From assembly GCA_013396915.1 (NCBI GenBank), contig VWZL01002056.1, forward strand, positions 716,748 through 780,747: 64,000 nucleotides of DNA, given 5' to 3'. Numbering within the stretch: the stretch's first letter is position 1; each line of letters begins with the position of its first letter. Below, one piece after another: positions 13,913 to 26,981 of this stretch. The position numbers and the translations under genes are program-made. Below the pieces are notes generated by a model. It saw only the letters and a list, made by a program, of their open reading frames with translations, searched no databases and was not told where the DNA came from. The stretch is from Stercorarius parasiticus (Eukaryota; Chordata; Aves; Charadriiformes; Stercorariidae).

Positions 13913-14445
13913 ATAGAATCATAAAATCATAGAATTGCCTAGGTTGGAAGGGACCTTTTAGATCATCGAGTCCAACCATCAACCTAACACTGACAAAACC
14001 CATCACTAAACCATATCGCTAAGCACTACTACTGCCCATCTTTTAAATACCTCTAGTGATGATGATTCCACCACTTCCCTGGGCAGCCTGTTCCAATGCT
14101 TAATAACCGTTTCAGTGTAAAAATTTTTCCTAATATCCAGTCTAAACCTTCCCAGGTGCAACTTGAGGCTGTTTCCTCTTGTGCTGTCACTTGTTACCTG
14201 GGAGAAGAGACCAACCTCCACCTCTGTACGACCTCCTTTCAAGTAGTTGTAGAGAGCAATAAGGTCTCCCCTCAGCCTCCTTTTCTCTAGGCAAAACAAT
14301 CCCAGTTCCCTCAGCCACTCCTCATAAGACCTGTTCTCCAGAGCCATCACCAGGTTTGTTGCCCTTCTATGGACTAGCTCCAGAATCTCAATGTCTTTTT
14401 TGTGGGGAGGGGCCCAAAACTGGACACAGCACTCAAGCTGGAACC
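13913..14445 (-). mobile_element. CR1 LINE, 5'-truncated, 3' end of ORF2 and 3' UTR
   Basis: A chicken-repeat-1 non-LTR retrotransposon fragment lying on the minus strand. Read on the plus strand it starts with the reverse complement of the CR1 3' terminus (ATAGAATCAT-type repeats, then GGTTGGAAGGGACCTTTTAG and GATCATCGAGTCCAACC). The minus-strand frame at 14006-14350 stays open for 114 codons and shows the C-terminal end of the CR1 reverse-transcriptase polyprotein: [36 protein letters not shown] and [20 protein letters not shown]. The upper boundary is approximate, where similarity to the CR1 pattern (GGGGCCCAAAACTGGACACAG) fades. It is a dead copy: the endonuclease and most of the RT are missing. 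It sits antisense to INSC. Confidence 0.93.
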
Positions 14446-17400
14446 AAAGCGCCCACTCACAGTCAATTTAGATACAAAGCTAAGGTTATTGCCAGCATTT
14501 TTAAAGCTACTGAGATGGGAACCATTCAACCTTTATTCAGCCCCACACTATTCTGTAGAATATTCAATATGGCTTATAAATTAGGCCATGGCCAGTAATG
14601 TACAGCGGTAGTTATTAAAATCATTGCAGTTTTGTTCCCTGGTCACTGCTGCTGCTATGGAATTGCTGCAGTAGCTTTGATTACTTGGAATAGTATTTGT
14701 GGACATTTTAATGGCATCACTCCATTAATATATCATCTCACTTTAAAAATAGCTGACCAAATCTTGATCTGGTATAAATCAGCACAGTTCTTAGTGGAGC
14801 TAAGGCAGTTTTTATCTGCAGAGCACTTGGCAGGGCAACTGTTCAAATAGGAAAGATCATCGTGGGCAAGCTAGAATACTTTTGTCCTTTTCCCTTCCTC
14901 TCTTTCAGCATAGAAATTAAACAAGACTTGTAGGCCTTCTACAGGTGCAGAATATGTTACAGAAGTTGACATGGGATATAACTCAGTCTTGATGATCAGG
15001 AACTCATTTCATGAGTAACAAGTCATCAAAATAACAGTATATCGATTCTGTTGGATGACATTTTCAATGGAGTTGAAAGCAAAATAGTGAAGTGACTTCC
15101 TGGTTCATGCAATGGTCTCAGGAGTGAAGTAGATTGTGTTCAAAGAATGCTGAGCATGGGAGTAAAACATTTTCTGAATATGATAATTTTTCCTTCCTTC
15201 TCTGTCTCCCTCTTCCTCATCCCATAAATATTGTGTTTGTGTTTTTATCCAGCTATGCAGTTTCTATTTACGCTGATAATGTTCATGTCTTCACCTATAT
15301 AGTTAACCTGTTCTAGCTTCAAGTTGGAGGTGCTAATACACAGCATGTGTGAAAGGATACAAACAAACTCTGATCTGTCACTTCTTGAATGTTTGATGCA
15401 GCCTCTGCTTTTGAAATTCTCCTCTACCCTCCGGGGAAGGTTGAGACAATGTTTAAGAGGTGATCCCTTTGTGATTTTGTTTCCACATTTGCTGTCTTAT
15501 ATCTGGATCTCAACATTTCCCTTCCATTCTTCCTTCAAAAGTGCTTTGGAACCTGCTGGTGCTGCTTACCAGAAGCACCCAGTTGTAGGCTGATAGTGTT
15601 ATCCATGATTTGACAGTGGGAAATCAGCCGATAGCTCATAAGGCTATCCAATCTCAGCAAGATGACTTGGAAGATCTAATCAGGGAATGCAAAAAAAAGC
15701 TTTGAGAAAGCTTACCAATATGTAGAGATAATCTGAGTGTTAAGAGTGGGCAAACAGGAATGTTAGAGAAAGTCATAGTATGAGAAAAGGCCTTCAGCAG
15801 CATTTTATACAACTGAAGACACATTATTAAAAAAGAGGCAATGGGTCTTGGTTCCTGGAGTGGCATGGAAAGCCTGCCTTGAACCTCCTCATGGAAAGGA
15901 GAGTTAAGACTGTTGTATATAGTATTTCAAATCATGAAGTCATTAACACAATTCATCCCAAGTTCTGTACTGGTATCTTTAACAGATGCCTAGTTTTATT
16001 TAGTATTTTTAGGAGGAAGAACAGGTATACTGAAGAAAGAAGAAGGCTGCCCCAGAACTCATTCATTCCTGTTGCAGAGAAAAGGAATTATTTCCTTTCA
16101 GAAGACTTGATCGATGCAGTAAAGCGGTCACGTATTTATTTTGTCACTTGGATTAAGTTTCTATAACAGGGCTATGCTCATAAGGATCTAAGTTCCTGGC
16201 ATTTTTCCAGTTATCAATATTGAAATATTAGTGATCAAGCATTTACTGAACACCATTCCTCAAATGCAGGGTCTCCACAGCATCTTGTTGCATTCATGGA
16301 ATTCATTTGTTTGCATTATCTGGCTAACTGGTTCTTTTGTATTGCCAAGGTGATGAACAGATTTGACATTTAGCTGATTACTTCACCAAAATTAAACAGA
16401 AAACAGGGCAGCCATCCAAAGTTCCTTTCAGTGTGAAAGCTAATTATAAAAATGCTTTGAGCAGCAATTTCTTTTTGGATGTTAAAGTGCTTTTATTAGA
16501 TTGTTCCCCTGTCATTTTAGAATTTATTGCTAGACACTTATAAATGGGGTTGCCTGCTGGAGTAGAATTATTTCGTTTTATTTTCTATATTTAAGATGGA
16601 AGACAAAAGAGTATAGAGCAAATTTTAGGCTGAATTTGTTAGTATTTTACATGATTCTGAATAGAAAGGAGAAAAACTAACTAGTGCTGGCTTTCATGGA
16701 TCCAAAATATGTATTTTATCTTTAGGCAGAATAAAAATATACATCCACTTCTATTTACAATTCAGCAACTCCCAATTTCCCAAAACAATTACTTAGCAAA
16801 TAAAGGAAGTCAAATATGTAATTTAAAAGTTGAGTACAGCCCTTGTATTGTTAGAAGCTTGTATTTTATAGTGTAGATATAAACAACCAGTGGTGATGGA
16901 AAAATCTAACCATGTGCTTGTACCTGTCTTTCATAAGCCATTAGTTATTCTGGAATAGCATAAAACTACTCTAAAGTAAATTTGTCGAGGTCATTGAATA
17001 AGAGTTGGCCAAGTGAATTTTAGCCAGTAAATTTAGAGCTGAAGAACACTGTATCCTGTTACCAGATCTTAGAAGAAGTTTCTTGTGAAGTAGTTTTTGA
17101 ATGCCTTGGAATATATTTAACTTTTTATACTGACTGTTGCTATTAGCATCCTTCAGACCCTAGACAAGGTGTGATCTGGGGAGGCTTCAAGGTGACAAAG
17201 TTGGGGGGTTCTGCATATGATATTGTCTAGCACACTTTGGCTACTAAATCATCTTGTGAGGACATATATTAATTCTTGACACTGAGATCTATTAATATAC
17301 CTTGAAGCCGAGTGAATTATGTGAATCTGCTGTTTCAAGCTGTAGAATTCTGCCATAACTAGGAGGAAATATTTTGCTGTAGGTAGATTAATGTTGAAAG

Positions 17401-19132
17401 CTTGTCAAGAAAAAGTTTAATGTTGAAAATTTATTCTTCCTCTTCTTGCCAGTACTTGAGCTTCTTCTATACTAAATCCCATTTGTAATCTGAGGAAAAA
17501 TAGACATATAATTTCTTTTGTATTTATCTATGTTATTAGAGTTCCAATGATATAGTCTATTGCCTATTAAAAAGTGTGTCCCAATGAATGATCTTCCAGA
17601 GGGTAATTTTTGCTCCCATCAATCTGAGAGCTTTTCTTGTAAAATATAGTAACTGTCAGTGCGTATCAAATAATTTAATTCATGCCCATTGCAGGATAAG
17701 TAATTAAGATAACTCAAGATTCTGTATTAATAAATAACAAAAATGTGAATAAGAGATTTGCGAAATATTCGTTGTGAAGATAATGGATAAGTCTTAATGT
17801 GCATGTTCTGAGGAAGCTTTGAATAGACAGAGAATGCAATCTGAACAACAGACCTAAGAAAGAGTCTAGTTGAGTGTACAACACAAATGTGGGTTTGTTT
17901 TTGTATGACTGTTAAAGTATACTTCAGTGCTAAGCCTTCATAACTCCTCTTTGTACCCATAAAGTGTCCAAGAAACATGAAAGGCAATTGACCCCACACT
18001 TTTTCAGAACTTCAAATAAACAAACAAACAACCAAGGCCAGTTTTTAAAAGTTACTCAGTGAAATTTCTAAAGCTCTGATCATCTGTAAACTGTCCCTAC
18101 ATTTACATTATTTTCATTTATATAAAGATTTTAATTAGTGAATTTATGTGGATTTGCAATAAACACGTCGTAATGAATAGCATAAATCTTCATGCTCTGC
18201 CCCTCTAAGACCCTCTACCTACCTGCTTGACAACATGATGAATTATTCAGGTGTATGTTGAACAGGGGAAGAAACGTAGTTCTGTTAATTTGAAAGTTGA
18301 CAGATTGTTCAAGACTGTAGACAGTCCTTGTCTACAGAGAACCTTCCTTTCCTGTGTTCGGTTGTTAACAGATGATACGTTTGCCATTGGCTATGCTGTG
18401 TTGCAGTCTTTCATTGTCCGTAGTCTCCTACAAACCACAGCAAGGTGTGCATATACGATGCATCTGCTTAATCTGTGTAAGGAATGAATTTAGAACACTC
18501 CAGGTACTCTAAAAGCATAAACCTATGTACATTTTACTCATTTTTCTGTTTCTCTTCTAAGTAAGCAAAGGATATACAGATGCAGCTTTAATATGAGAGC
18601 TGTGCAAGCTCATCAAGTGCATTTTGGCCAGGGTCTCTCCTTAGTATTTTTTTTGATCCTGCATTAGCTTTGTGACAAAGTCAGAAAAAAGTGGCAAAAA
18701 ACTATGTCTCTGAAGAACTTAGTGCACACTCAGGCTTGAGTCTCACACTGGGACACAATCAGACAAGAGCTTAAATGCGGCTGTGGCACAGTAGCAGTTA
18801 GCATTTGCTTCTTGGAGCTTATTTTTGGATTAATGTTTAACTTTAGACGTCTGTCAGAAAAGACTTGTTTGTTTGACCAAAATCAATTCAGCAGAAACAT
18901 TAAGGGAGAAGGAAATGCAAGACTTTTTGCTGGTCAACAACTTTTATGCTGAACTCATTTGTATTTGCTAAATTGAAACAACTTATGTCCTAAATACCAC
19001 CAAGTTTAAGTCATTTTTGAAAATAAACTGAGTAGTTTAGCCACAAACAAGAAAAGAGAACTGTAAACCCATCTTTGGTTGCAAAAGTATTTCCTGGAGT
19101 ATTTCCAAACTATACCTATTGTTTTTCCATAG

Positions 19133-19304
19133 GTTGATGGGATACTGTGCCTGGCTGACATTCTTACTGATAACACCCATTCTGAAGCTACTCATGCAGA
19201 AGCAGCAGCAGTAATCGCACAGATCACATCTCCACACCTCACATTCACTCAGCATCTCAGCAGCTTTCTGGAAAATATGGAAGAAATTGTAACAGCACTT
19301 GTCA
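19133..19304 (+). CDS. INSC: INSC exon (first of six visible), start of the visible armadillo region
   Basis: Internal coding exon of inscuteable, an adaptor that links the polarity complex (PAR3/PAR6/aPKC) to LGN/NuMA and so orients the mitotic spindle. It begins in phase 0 after a pyrimidine-rich acceptor ending in CCATAG and ends one base into a codon at the donor GTAAGT. The 57 whole codons begin VDGILCLADILTDN and include EAAAVIAQITSPHL and SFLENMEEIVTALV, which I recognise from vertebrate INSC. The leucine- and alanine-rich helices fit armadillo-type repeats. The preceding exon, which should end near a motif like CCVEEG-QLEK in mammals, was not found in the 19 kb upstream and is presumably outside the window. 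Identification rests on recognising the family, not on a search. Confidence 0.93.
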
Positions 19305-21337
19305 GTAAGTTCTTTATGGGACTTATGAGTCTTTCCAGTTAAAACGACAGCTTGGGGTAGGACTCTCTTTCATTAGAAATATTCCCTAAATAATGCTTGC
19401 CATTCTTTCCTTGACAGATAAAAGAACTCAGTCATTTTTAATTTGGAATCAAGGCATTCTGCAATTGCATAGTATTTTCTACTTCAATCCATATTTGAAT
19501 AGAATTTATGCATATTTGTCAAAATAATATCCGTGTGAAATTCTACCATTAGAGCCATAGAAAAGACTCAGTAAAGTGTCCTCTTGTCCCATGTTTGTCT
19601 GTAAAAGATCAGTTTCTAATAGCTGCTAACCTTTATGCCTGTTGTCTTTTCTAAACTTCGTAGAACTCAAACTCACCACTGCATGTACATTTGTATGATA
19701 CTTCAGAGGAAAAGAACAATATATTATAATCTATGGGCATTGTTACAAGAAAAAAAAATATCTTTCTGTCTTGTCTAGGCCTCTGATCCATGGTAAAATG
19801 AGGCAAAGGTAACAGCAAGTTTTTCCTTAACCTGGGTCAGTGAGGACACTTCAGAAAAATAAGATGATATTTCTCATGACTTTCTAAAGAGAGGAATCCC
19901 TTATTTCTGGCACTGTGCTCCGTCCCTCTCAAATACCAGAAGCTTTCAGTCAAGCATTCTGTTCCTCTCTCTGATCTGGAAACTCAGTTTCCCAGAGCTT
20001 CATGTCAGAAAGTACAGTTTGAGTCATCAAGTTTGATTTGTCAAGTATCAATACATCTGGGTATTTCTCTAGTGAGCCTAATGGTTACAGACAAAATACA
20101 GTGCTTCAATTTTCATGCATGGTTGAGGTTTGGTTTGTTTTGGTTTAATACAAGAAAATAGTATAGTAGTGCCAATGCTTGAGGATTCTGCAGTGGCTGG
20201 GAATTAGCTAGGCATTCTTTGATATGCCCAAACAGAACTAGTACTGCAGAAATCAAGGAAAAAATTTATTCCTGATGACCAGACTATCCAGCAACAAATA
20301 TTGAAGGTTCTGCCCAGAACCTGCTCTGAGTACAGCAGGTGCAGTTAACTTATGCTGAGCTTGGTTCTGCTGTAGCTAGACTGCTAGAGGCATCTGACTT
20401 GAGTTATTTAAGATGATTTTCCAGGTTGTTACAGTGTACCAGAGTCAAGGGACAATCTGAACATCCTATCCAGAAGATATTAGCAGGTGGAGCATACCCC
20501 CAATTGTCAATGTTTAAGTTCCACAGGAATTCTAGTAGTATATACTCTGCCCAAGAAATGTGAGCATTAAAAATAGAACATGTATAACTTTGGAAGAGCC
20601 CTTTCACTAATCACACACCAGTTTCCTTGTAATATTTATAACTCAGTAATTGAATTACTGTAATACGTTTAATTTTTAAACCATGCTGAAATCCACTTGC
20701 CAGGTGATTCAGATCTTAGTTAAAATACATGTGTGCAAGGAATTAAAAGGAAGCTGTGTCTTCAGTACTTCTTATTGAAGCTGGAAAATATGCAGGATGA
20801 TCTTTGACTACAGAGAAATAGGTTTATAGCTAGGCAACACATATACGTATCTTGTTCTAAATGATAGGATATATAGCAGAATTATTCTTGTATGGATCAG
20901 TTACTGTTAGTCTTCTGCCTCCTGTATTTCATTTTATTTAGTTATATCAAGCTTTATGTTGAACAACATTCAGTGGAATATTCCCTGTAGAATGGCATAC
21001 TTGGTAAACCATCTCATTAATTAGATGCATGTTAGAAACACTTGGTGTCTAGATTCATATTTACCATCTTTCCCTGCTTTTGTGGTTCAAATGAAGGTGC
21101 CTAACATTAATATCGCCTATAAAGCACCCTAACAATGTGACATATTACATAAATGACAAAAATAAGATTATTGTCTTTGTTTTGTTTTGTTTTTTATCTT
21201 GATGATCATGAACTTGGTCTCAGATACTAAGATTACTAATGCAAGTTGCAGATGCTTAAATATTGCTTTGAAACACCTAACCATGTTTTTTGCAATGAAG
21301 GAATGATTTTTATTCAACTTATTTTCTGCATTCCTAG
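19305..21337 (+). other. INSC: INSC intron between visible exons 1 and 2
   Basis: GTAAGT...TTCCTAG intron of 2033 bp. AT-rich; contains a 17-bp homeodomain-like palindrome at 20644-20660 and a short TTTTG repeat at 21174-21196. No other exon or mobile element was recognised. Confidence 0.85.
20644..20660. promoter_or_regulatory. Perfect inverted repeat with a TAAT-TGA-ATTA core
   Basis: CAGTAATTGAATTACTG consists of two 8-bp arms around a single G. The core TAATTGAATTA fits the TAAT-N3-ATTA dimer site known for paired-class homeodomain proteins. Binding or function is not shown by the sequence, and such sites arise by chance in AT-rich DNA. Confidence 0.25.
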
Positions 21338-21516
21338 AACTGTGCCAAGAAGCCTCATCTGGGGAAGTTTTCCTGCTGGCTTCAGCAGCCCTTGCCAATA
21401 TTACTTTCTTTGATACTATGGCTTGTGAAATACTGCTCCAGTTAAATGCAATGAAGATTCTTCTAGCAGCATGTTCAGACAAACACATAGTGGATACTCC
21501 ATATTCCCGAGATCAG
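21338..21516 (+). CDS. INSC: INSC exon (second visible), armadillo repeat region
   Basis: Continues the INSC frame. The acceptor ends in TTCCTAG, and the first two bases complete the lysine codon split by the previous intron. The exon encodes LCQEASSGEVFLLASAALAN, then ITFFDTMACEILLQLNA and ends YSRDQ before the donor GTGAGC. The pattern SAALANITFFD followed by a Leu/Ala-rich helix is a typical armadillo repeat. Length is 179 nt: 2 bases plus 59 codons, ending in phase 0. The INSC C-terminal armadillo domain is known to contact polarity proteins such as PAR3; this exon forms part of that surface. No frameshift or in-frame stop is present. Confidence 0.94.
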
Positions 21517-21779
21517 GTGAGCGGTCTCTCAGCAAGATGCTGTCTGAGCACATGTGTGTAAAAGCCAACAGGTTTCAGCTCTATGTTTGTTTTGACATAG
21601 TCAAGTCTAAGTTGCTTTCATGTCTTCCATTCTTGGTTCTTTTCAATATATGGCTCTTTCTTTTTCTGCTTCTGTTCCTTTTTATTATGAGCATTATGAA
21701 ATACGACAGCTTTTAACGTGATTTTGGAAAAAAAAAGAAAAGGTGAAGTTCCATATTTCTAAGATACTAGAAATTTTTT

Positions 21780-21886
21780 TTGTCATGAAGATGGCCAAAC
21801 AGTGACACAGAGGCCCAGAGAGGCTGTGGAATCTCCATCTTTGGAGGCATTAAAAACTTGACTGGACAGAGCTTTGAGGCAAATAA
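21780..21886 (+). mobile_element. Old CR1 LINE fragment
   Basis: About 105 bp in plus orientation. The run GTCATGAAGATGG...AACAGTGACACAG...GCCCAGAGAGGCTGTGGAAT then CTCCATCTTTGGAGGCATT and AAAACTTGACTGGACA follows the CR1 3' region that encodes HWNRLPREV and the following protein end. It is diverged, lacks both ends and is clearly older than the two minus-strand copies. Confidence 0.8.
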
Positions 21887-21961
21887 GATATATATGGAGA
21901 CTGCAGCCTAAATATACGATTGTCAGTTCTAAGATGAATTAGCTCCAAAAGCTGACTAAGA

Positions 21962-22008
21962 ATCTGATCCTCAGCCCATTGACGTTGGTCGGCTTTGGAT
22001 CAAGTCCT
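21962..22008. repeat. Possible ancient amniote interspersed-repeat remnant
   Basis: CTGATCCTCAGCCCATTGAC then a GGCTTTGGATCAAGTCC segment resembles the CTGATCC...CATTGACTTCAATGGGCTTTGGATCAGG pattern seen at the ends of old amniote CR1/L3- or SINE-like repeats. It lies 75 bp from the CR1 fragment and could be part of the same or a nested insertion. The resemblance is short. Confidence 0.3.
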
Positions 22009-25000
22009 AACTGCGTGGTAGATGGTTTGCAAATTGTACTGGCAAATACCATTGATGTACTTTTGGATTTCCCTTTCTTTTTCACCAATTTTTTTAGTAA
22101 AGAGACACAGAAGATTCAAGGTTTTTGCTAATGCACAGATGAGGTCAGATGGAATTCTTTTGTTCCTCTCAGGTACTGCCATGCAACGGAAGTGTTGCAG
22201 AGGCACTGCTTATTTGGCATCTCAGTGATGAATTTCACCTCAGCAGAGTAACAAGTATGGGGCTTGAGGGTTTCAGTAGCTATTACTAAGGGATGGACGT
22301 TGCTAGTCAGCTTTGTTAACTTCTGTTTATGAGACATTGTGAATACAACTAAAAGTCCGTAACTAAAAGTCCATAATTCAGGCCTCATGAACCCATTCCT
22401 TTCCCACCTCTAAAGCAGCCAAAAGATGATTTATGGTAGACTTGGGATCTGCACTGCCACGGAAAACTCCGTGTACCCTTCAACAGGAGACAGGCCATGA
22501 TAATCAAGGCACAAAGGGGCCTTAGAAACTGATTATTTGTGTTCTAGAGGGGTTACTAGAGCTTCTTTAACTTATATTAAGAACACTCAGTAGGTTTCCA
22601 GCTCAGCAGTGTTTCTGAAAAGATGGATTTAAGCCGTAATTAGTATATTGCTCTTTAGGCAAAGTCAAGGACATCAGCTGTGGTGTTTGACATAGCTGTA
22701 TACTATTATTACATATGTACAATTCTTTATGTTCTTTTTTTATTCCTCCTATACGCTCTCATCGTTTTGATTTCCTTATTTATTTATGCCCTCATCTTAA
22801 TTCTGCTGTCAGTTGTGGATTTGCGGTTTGCTCTGCGGGTAGCATAGCAAACCCCTTCTTTGTATGAGGAAGGCAGACGTTTAAAGAAATATGTATGACT
22901 TCATTAGGTAACAGGCTAGTTCCAGGCCTTTTGCAGCTTGCAGGACATCTCGTTAGCTAGAGGAATAGAGAACTGAACGGCTTCTTTCCAAGAACTGAGG
23001 AGATTTCATCCCCAGTAACCCCTTACATTCCCTCTTGGAATGAAAAGTCAGATCAGAAATGTGTGATGTTTTCTGTGGTGTGCTGCATTAAGTTTCTGAG
23101 CTGCCTCCTTGTTCTCTCTGCAGCAGTGGGGACTATGAAATCCTGCCTTGTGTTGCTCTGTTACTGAGCACCTGATGCTCAGGTGGAATCTGAGTGCTGC
23201 TCATCTTGCCTTTAGGAGCTGTCAGTGTTGCTAGTCAAGCAGTTTTGGTAATGCAACAGCCTTATGATAAGTCTTCCTTTGACTTCCTGAACAAGTGTGT
23301 GTTTGAGTAGATTACTTACCTTTCAAAAGGGTACTTGTTTCAGTGTTTTGGGGGGAGGGGGAGAAGGTGTCTGCCAATTACAACAGTTTTATGGAATATT
23401 TTCGCTTTTTAATTTGCTCTGTGCCTGGTTGTTGCAATGAGGAAAACACACTCAGCTAAAGAGAAAAACAACGCTACAATACTGTATTTTATAAGGGTAT
23501 TCTAAATTGCCATTTGGGGTTTTGAATATATACTTTAATTCCTTTTAGGTACATAATTTTTCCCATTATATATTTTATTATGTCCCAGCCAGAAGTCATT
23601 TGCCTAAGGACACGTAGATTAAAGTTGGGTAGGTTTGGAAATTTTTTTGATTCAAGGTTTTATTTTGGAATATGCAACCACTGTGGAATACATTTTTATG
23701 GACTAATGTCCAGTCTGAATGATCAACTCATCCTGGCCTGTAAAATAGATGAATTAGAAATAAGCTATACTAAACGTTGAAACAATTATAGTAAGAATAA
23801 GATTCATAGTAAATACAACAAAATATGGTATAATTATCATAACATGTTATAAAAGAGCTGCTCAAACTTAAATGCCCTCTTTTTCATACAGAGCTTTAAT
23901 TTAAGTAACACAGTTATCCTATAGAAAACTGCACAGTATTTCTAAATACGTTACTACTTTAGCATTATTGCTGATTTAAGAAAATTGTAATTTGCTAAAA
24001 TAGACTGAAGCATGCCCACTGTAAGCCAAAAATAGGAGAAAGATGACTGACATGCAAGAAAGGAACAGTGAGTTTTGTTTTCATTTGTGCCATTTTATCT
24101 CATCTTAAAGTCACGCTATGTCCTTCTATACAACCTTTTTCTAAGGACACCTAGCATTGATTAATTATCACCCTCCATGGCAGTATAAATATATAACATT
24201 CTGCCCAGGAGCTGGGTGTCGGATGCATTGTGTGTTGCCTGCAGAAAGTATTTTTCTGCTTAAACGCCTCTAAAAGTGTTCTGTCTTTTGACTTCTGAAA
24301 AGCTTTTGTGTGCAAATGGTAACAAACTTTTCCTGCTTTTGCTATCTGAAAACCAATCTCCTTCCTCTTTCATTTCCCAGGCAGCGGTAGATTAGGTCAG
24401 GTAAGAAATCCAGAACTGAGTGCTGGACTTAGTGATGAACAAGATAATTATTGTCCATTTTATAGAAGCATGTATTGCTTCTGTAACCAGCAGTATTACA
24501 TGGGGATTGCTTAGTTTTATAACAAAATACTTTGTACAAGAGTCATCAGATAAAGTGATAATTTCCAGATGCCTTAGCCTCTAGTTTTGGGTCAAAATGG
24601 ATATGAATGTGTCATGTTCTTTTTCTTGCTGCAGATACTTATTTTCTGGATAGCAGGATTTTTACTTCAAAGGAGCATCAGAATATTCTTTCAGATGGGT
24701 TCATGCCTAAATTCAGCAGTGTAATGTATACAGTCAGATGTCTTAATGGAGTTTAAGCACTGCCAGAAGGCTTTAGCCAAAACCCTTATCATTCAGAGCC
24801 ATCTTTACTTTAACCATCATCTTAGACTCTAGACAGAAAAATATGAAATATGTATGTTTGTGCACAGTGTTTATGTATACTAAAATTTTTCTCTCTGCAT
24901 TCCCACTTGTCTCTTCTGTGTTGCTAGTATTCTCACCTTACCTGTGAAGTTGCGGAGGTACAGTCTAACAGCTTCTGATCTTCTGTTATTTAGGCAGACA

Positions 25001-26981
25001 AAGAATTAATGTGCAGTGAACACATCAGTTTTAAAGTTGTTATTTCTAGGTCTAAAATCAGTGAATTATGTTTCAAAAAAGTTTGAGGTAGAGAAAGGCT
25101 TTTAAGTTGGAAGGAGAAAATGGAAATAGTTGCTGCTGTTTTTCGGCTAAATTCTTTCTTGTTTTCTTGGTGTTTGGGAGATGCTGCAGGCTCTGAAGCT
25201 AAGACCTTCTGTCTCATTTAAGATTTGAAGCTTAATACTATTTATTCTTCTTCTTAGTTCCATATCCTTTCTCTGCTTTTCCATTTTTTTCAGGGCATTT
25301 GCATTTTCCTTTTGTTGCCTTTTTCCCTCTTTTTTTCTCCTACACGGGATATTGTAGGGTCAAAAGGAGAGCAGAGGCAGATGTTATTTTAACATAAAGA
25401 AGTTTTGATTTTTAAACGTTGCCTAACAGCTATTGAAAGACTCTGAGAGTGGTGTTTTTAATGAGAAGAATATTAACAGGTCTTTTAGACTTCTTTTGAA
25501 AATCCCTACCTGGATGAATGGAACTTGCAGTACTACTTCTCAATCTGAGTTTCTGAGGAATTTATTACTCCTTGCTAACTGCTTTTTTTTCCTGCTGCTT
25601 GTCATGAAGACTGTGGGATTCCTGACTCCATTTTGTTAAATTGCTGACCAAATTTTCACATATGTATGGAAGCCAGTATGGGCTACCAAGAACTGTGACC
25701 GTGAAGTAGAGTTTGAGCAGTGCAGCCCATGTTAGGTGCCTGTCTTCCTTACATTTCACAACAAGTGTTAGACAAAATCATTGCTGGTCAGGGGGAAGGC
25801 AGTTGATGAGAGACCTTTTTAAGGTTGTCTTCTTGGAGCAAAATAAGTATGGAAGAGGGACCTCCCTCTCCTGGTTGGATTAGAAGAGGAACAGCCCTTC
25901 CACTTCTGAGCCATCGGCTGGTCTCTCCCAGAGCAGAAATGCATGTGGTACCCTGGGACTCAATCACCTATGGTACGTTACACAAGCAGCCGGTGACAGG
26001 GTTAGGAGCAAAGCTTGGTGGTCTGCCTCTGTCAGGTCTGACCTCAGTAGGCCTAACCTTCCTGTCTAGTTCTTGAAAATTGTTTTCAAGATCTGCTGCA
26101 AGTAATATTTAACAGTCCCAAATGGTTCGACTGCATGCTCACACATCCTTTCTGCAGTTCAACACGCTTTTATAGATCTACGTATTGTGGGTAAAAATGC
26201 AACAGAAAGCCTTTACCTAAGGACAACTAGGTCATAAAAGGCTATCTGCATAGTTTTCTTGCACACGTCTCCATTAATATCTAGCTCTGAGGTTAGTATA
26301 ATGATGACTAGATGTGTGGTTGGAATTGCCTTCCCTCTTGTTTTTCTGGCAGTGAACTGTGGTTGGTAAACTATATACTAAAATTGTGTGATCCTTTCCA
26401 GTATTGACGAGATCCCACTGAGAAGACATGTTTTCAACTCATACAGCTAGAAAGAGAGGTGATAAATTGCACAATTAAGTTATTTAAAAAACCTTAAGAA
26501 ATGAAACAAGAAACAAGACAGCCAGTAACAGATGCAAAAATGAAAATTAGGCCAAAAGTCACATGACTGTATCTGAACTTTAACCTTGCCATTATATCAT
26601 TGATATCCTAATTAGTTTTCTGTGTAAGAGTGTGACTGCTTCCCTGATGTCCTTTCTTTATTTTTAACTGGTTATCTCTGTCTTTACGCATACATTTGAA
26701 CAGTATAAAAATATAAGTAACAGTATTATAGACTGGCATTATGTGGCCAGTGTTACAGATTGTTACATTTCAGGGGTCCAACACTGACTCTCCCACTTAA
26801 ACACTAAATCTTTTTGAGACAAAATGCCTGTTTAGTCACAGTTCTGCCTTTCACGTTTAGATTTGATGCAGGATAAGACAATGTGCTCCGACTTGCAAAG
26901 CAAGACGTTCAGTTGGAAGAGTAAAAGCTCAGTTGAAGATCTCTGCTATTCTTTGCTAGCTTAGTGTGGTGAGGTTTTTAT

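Larger units (their letters stand above)
1..19132 (+). other. INSC: Intronic sequence upstream of the first visible INSC exon
   Basis: No INSC exon could be recognised in this 19-kb stretch, so it is read as part of one large intron (or several, if a diverged exon was missed). It contains the frame-broken coding-like stretch at 541-2116, a TTCC microsatellite at 3478-3534, and a CR1 at 13913-14445. The remainder, including 4.0-13.9 kb and 14.5-19.1 kb, is AT-rich unique-looking sequence in which I see no exon with both convincing splice sites and a recognisable product. The 123-codon open frame at 2690-3061 has no recognisable domain and a pyrimidine-rich middle, and is taken as chance. Confidence 0.75.

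Noticed and set aside
14006..14350. 114-codon minus-strand open frame treated as a host gene
   Set aside because: It is the C-terminal piece of CR1 ORF2 inside the CR1 fragment, not a host gene.
18251..18487. Open frame about 650 bp before the first visible INSC exon, considered as the preceding INSC exon
   Set aside because: The peptide does not resemble the expected INSC sequence before VDGILCLADIL and does not end at a usable donor in the right phase.
23578..23640. CAGAAGTCATTTGCCTAAGG and ACACGTAG considered as a reverse MIR
   Set aside because: A single short block resembles MIR (TTGCCCAAGGTCACACAG); the rest does not align.
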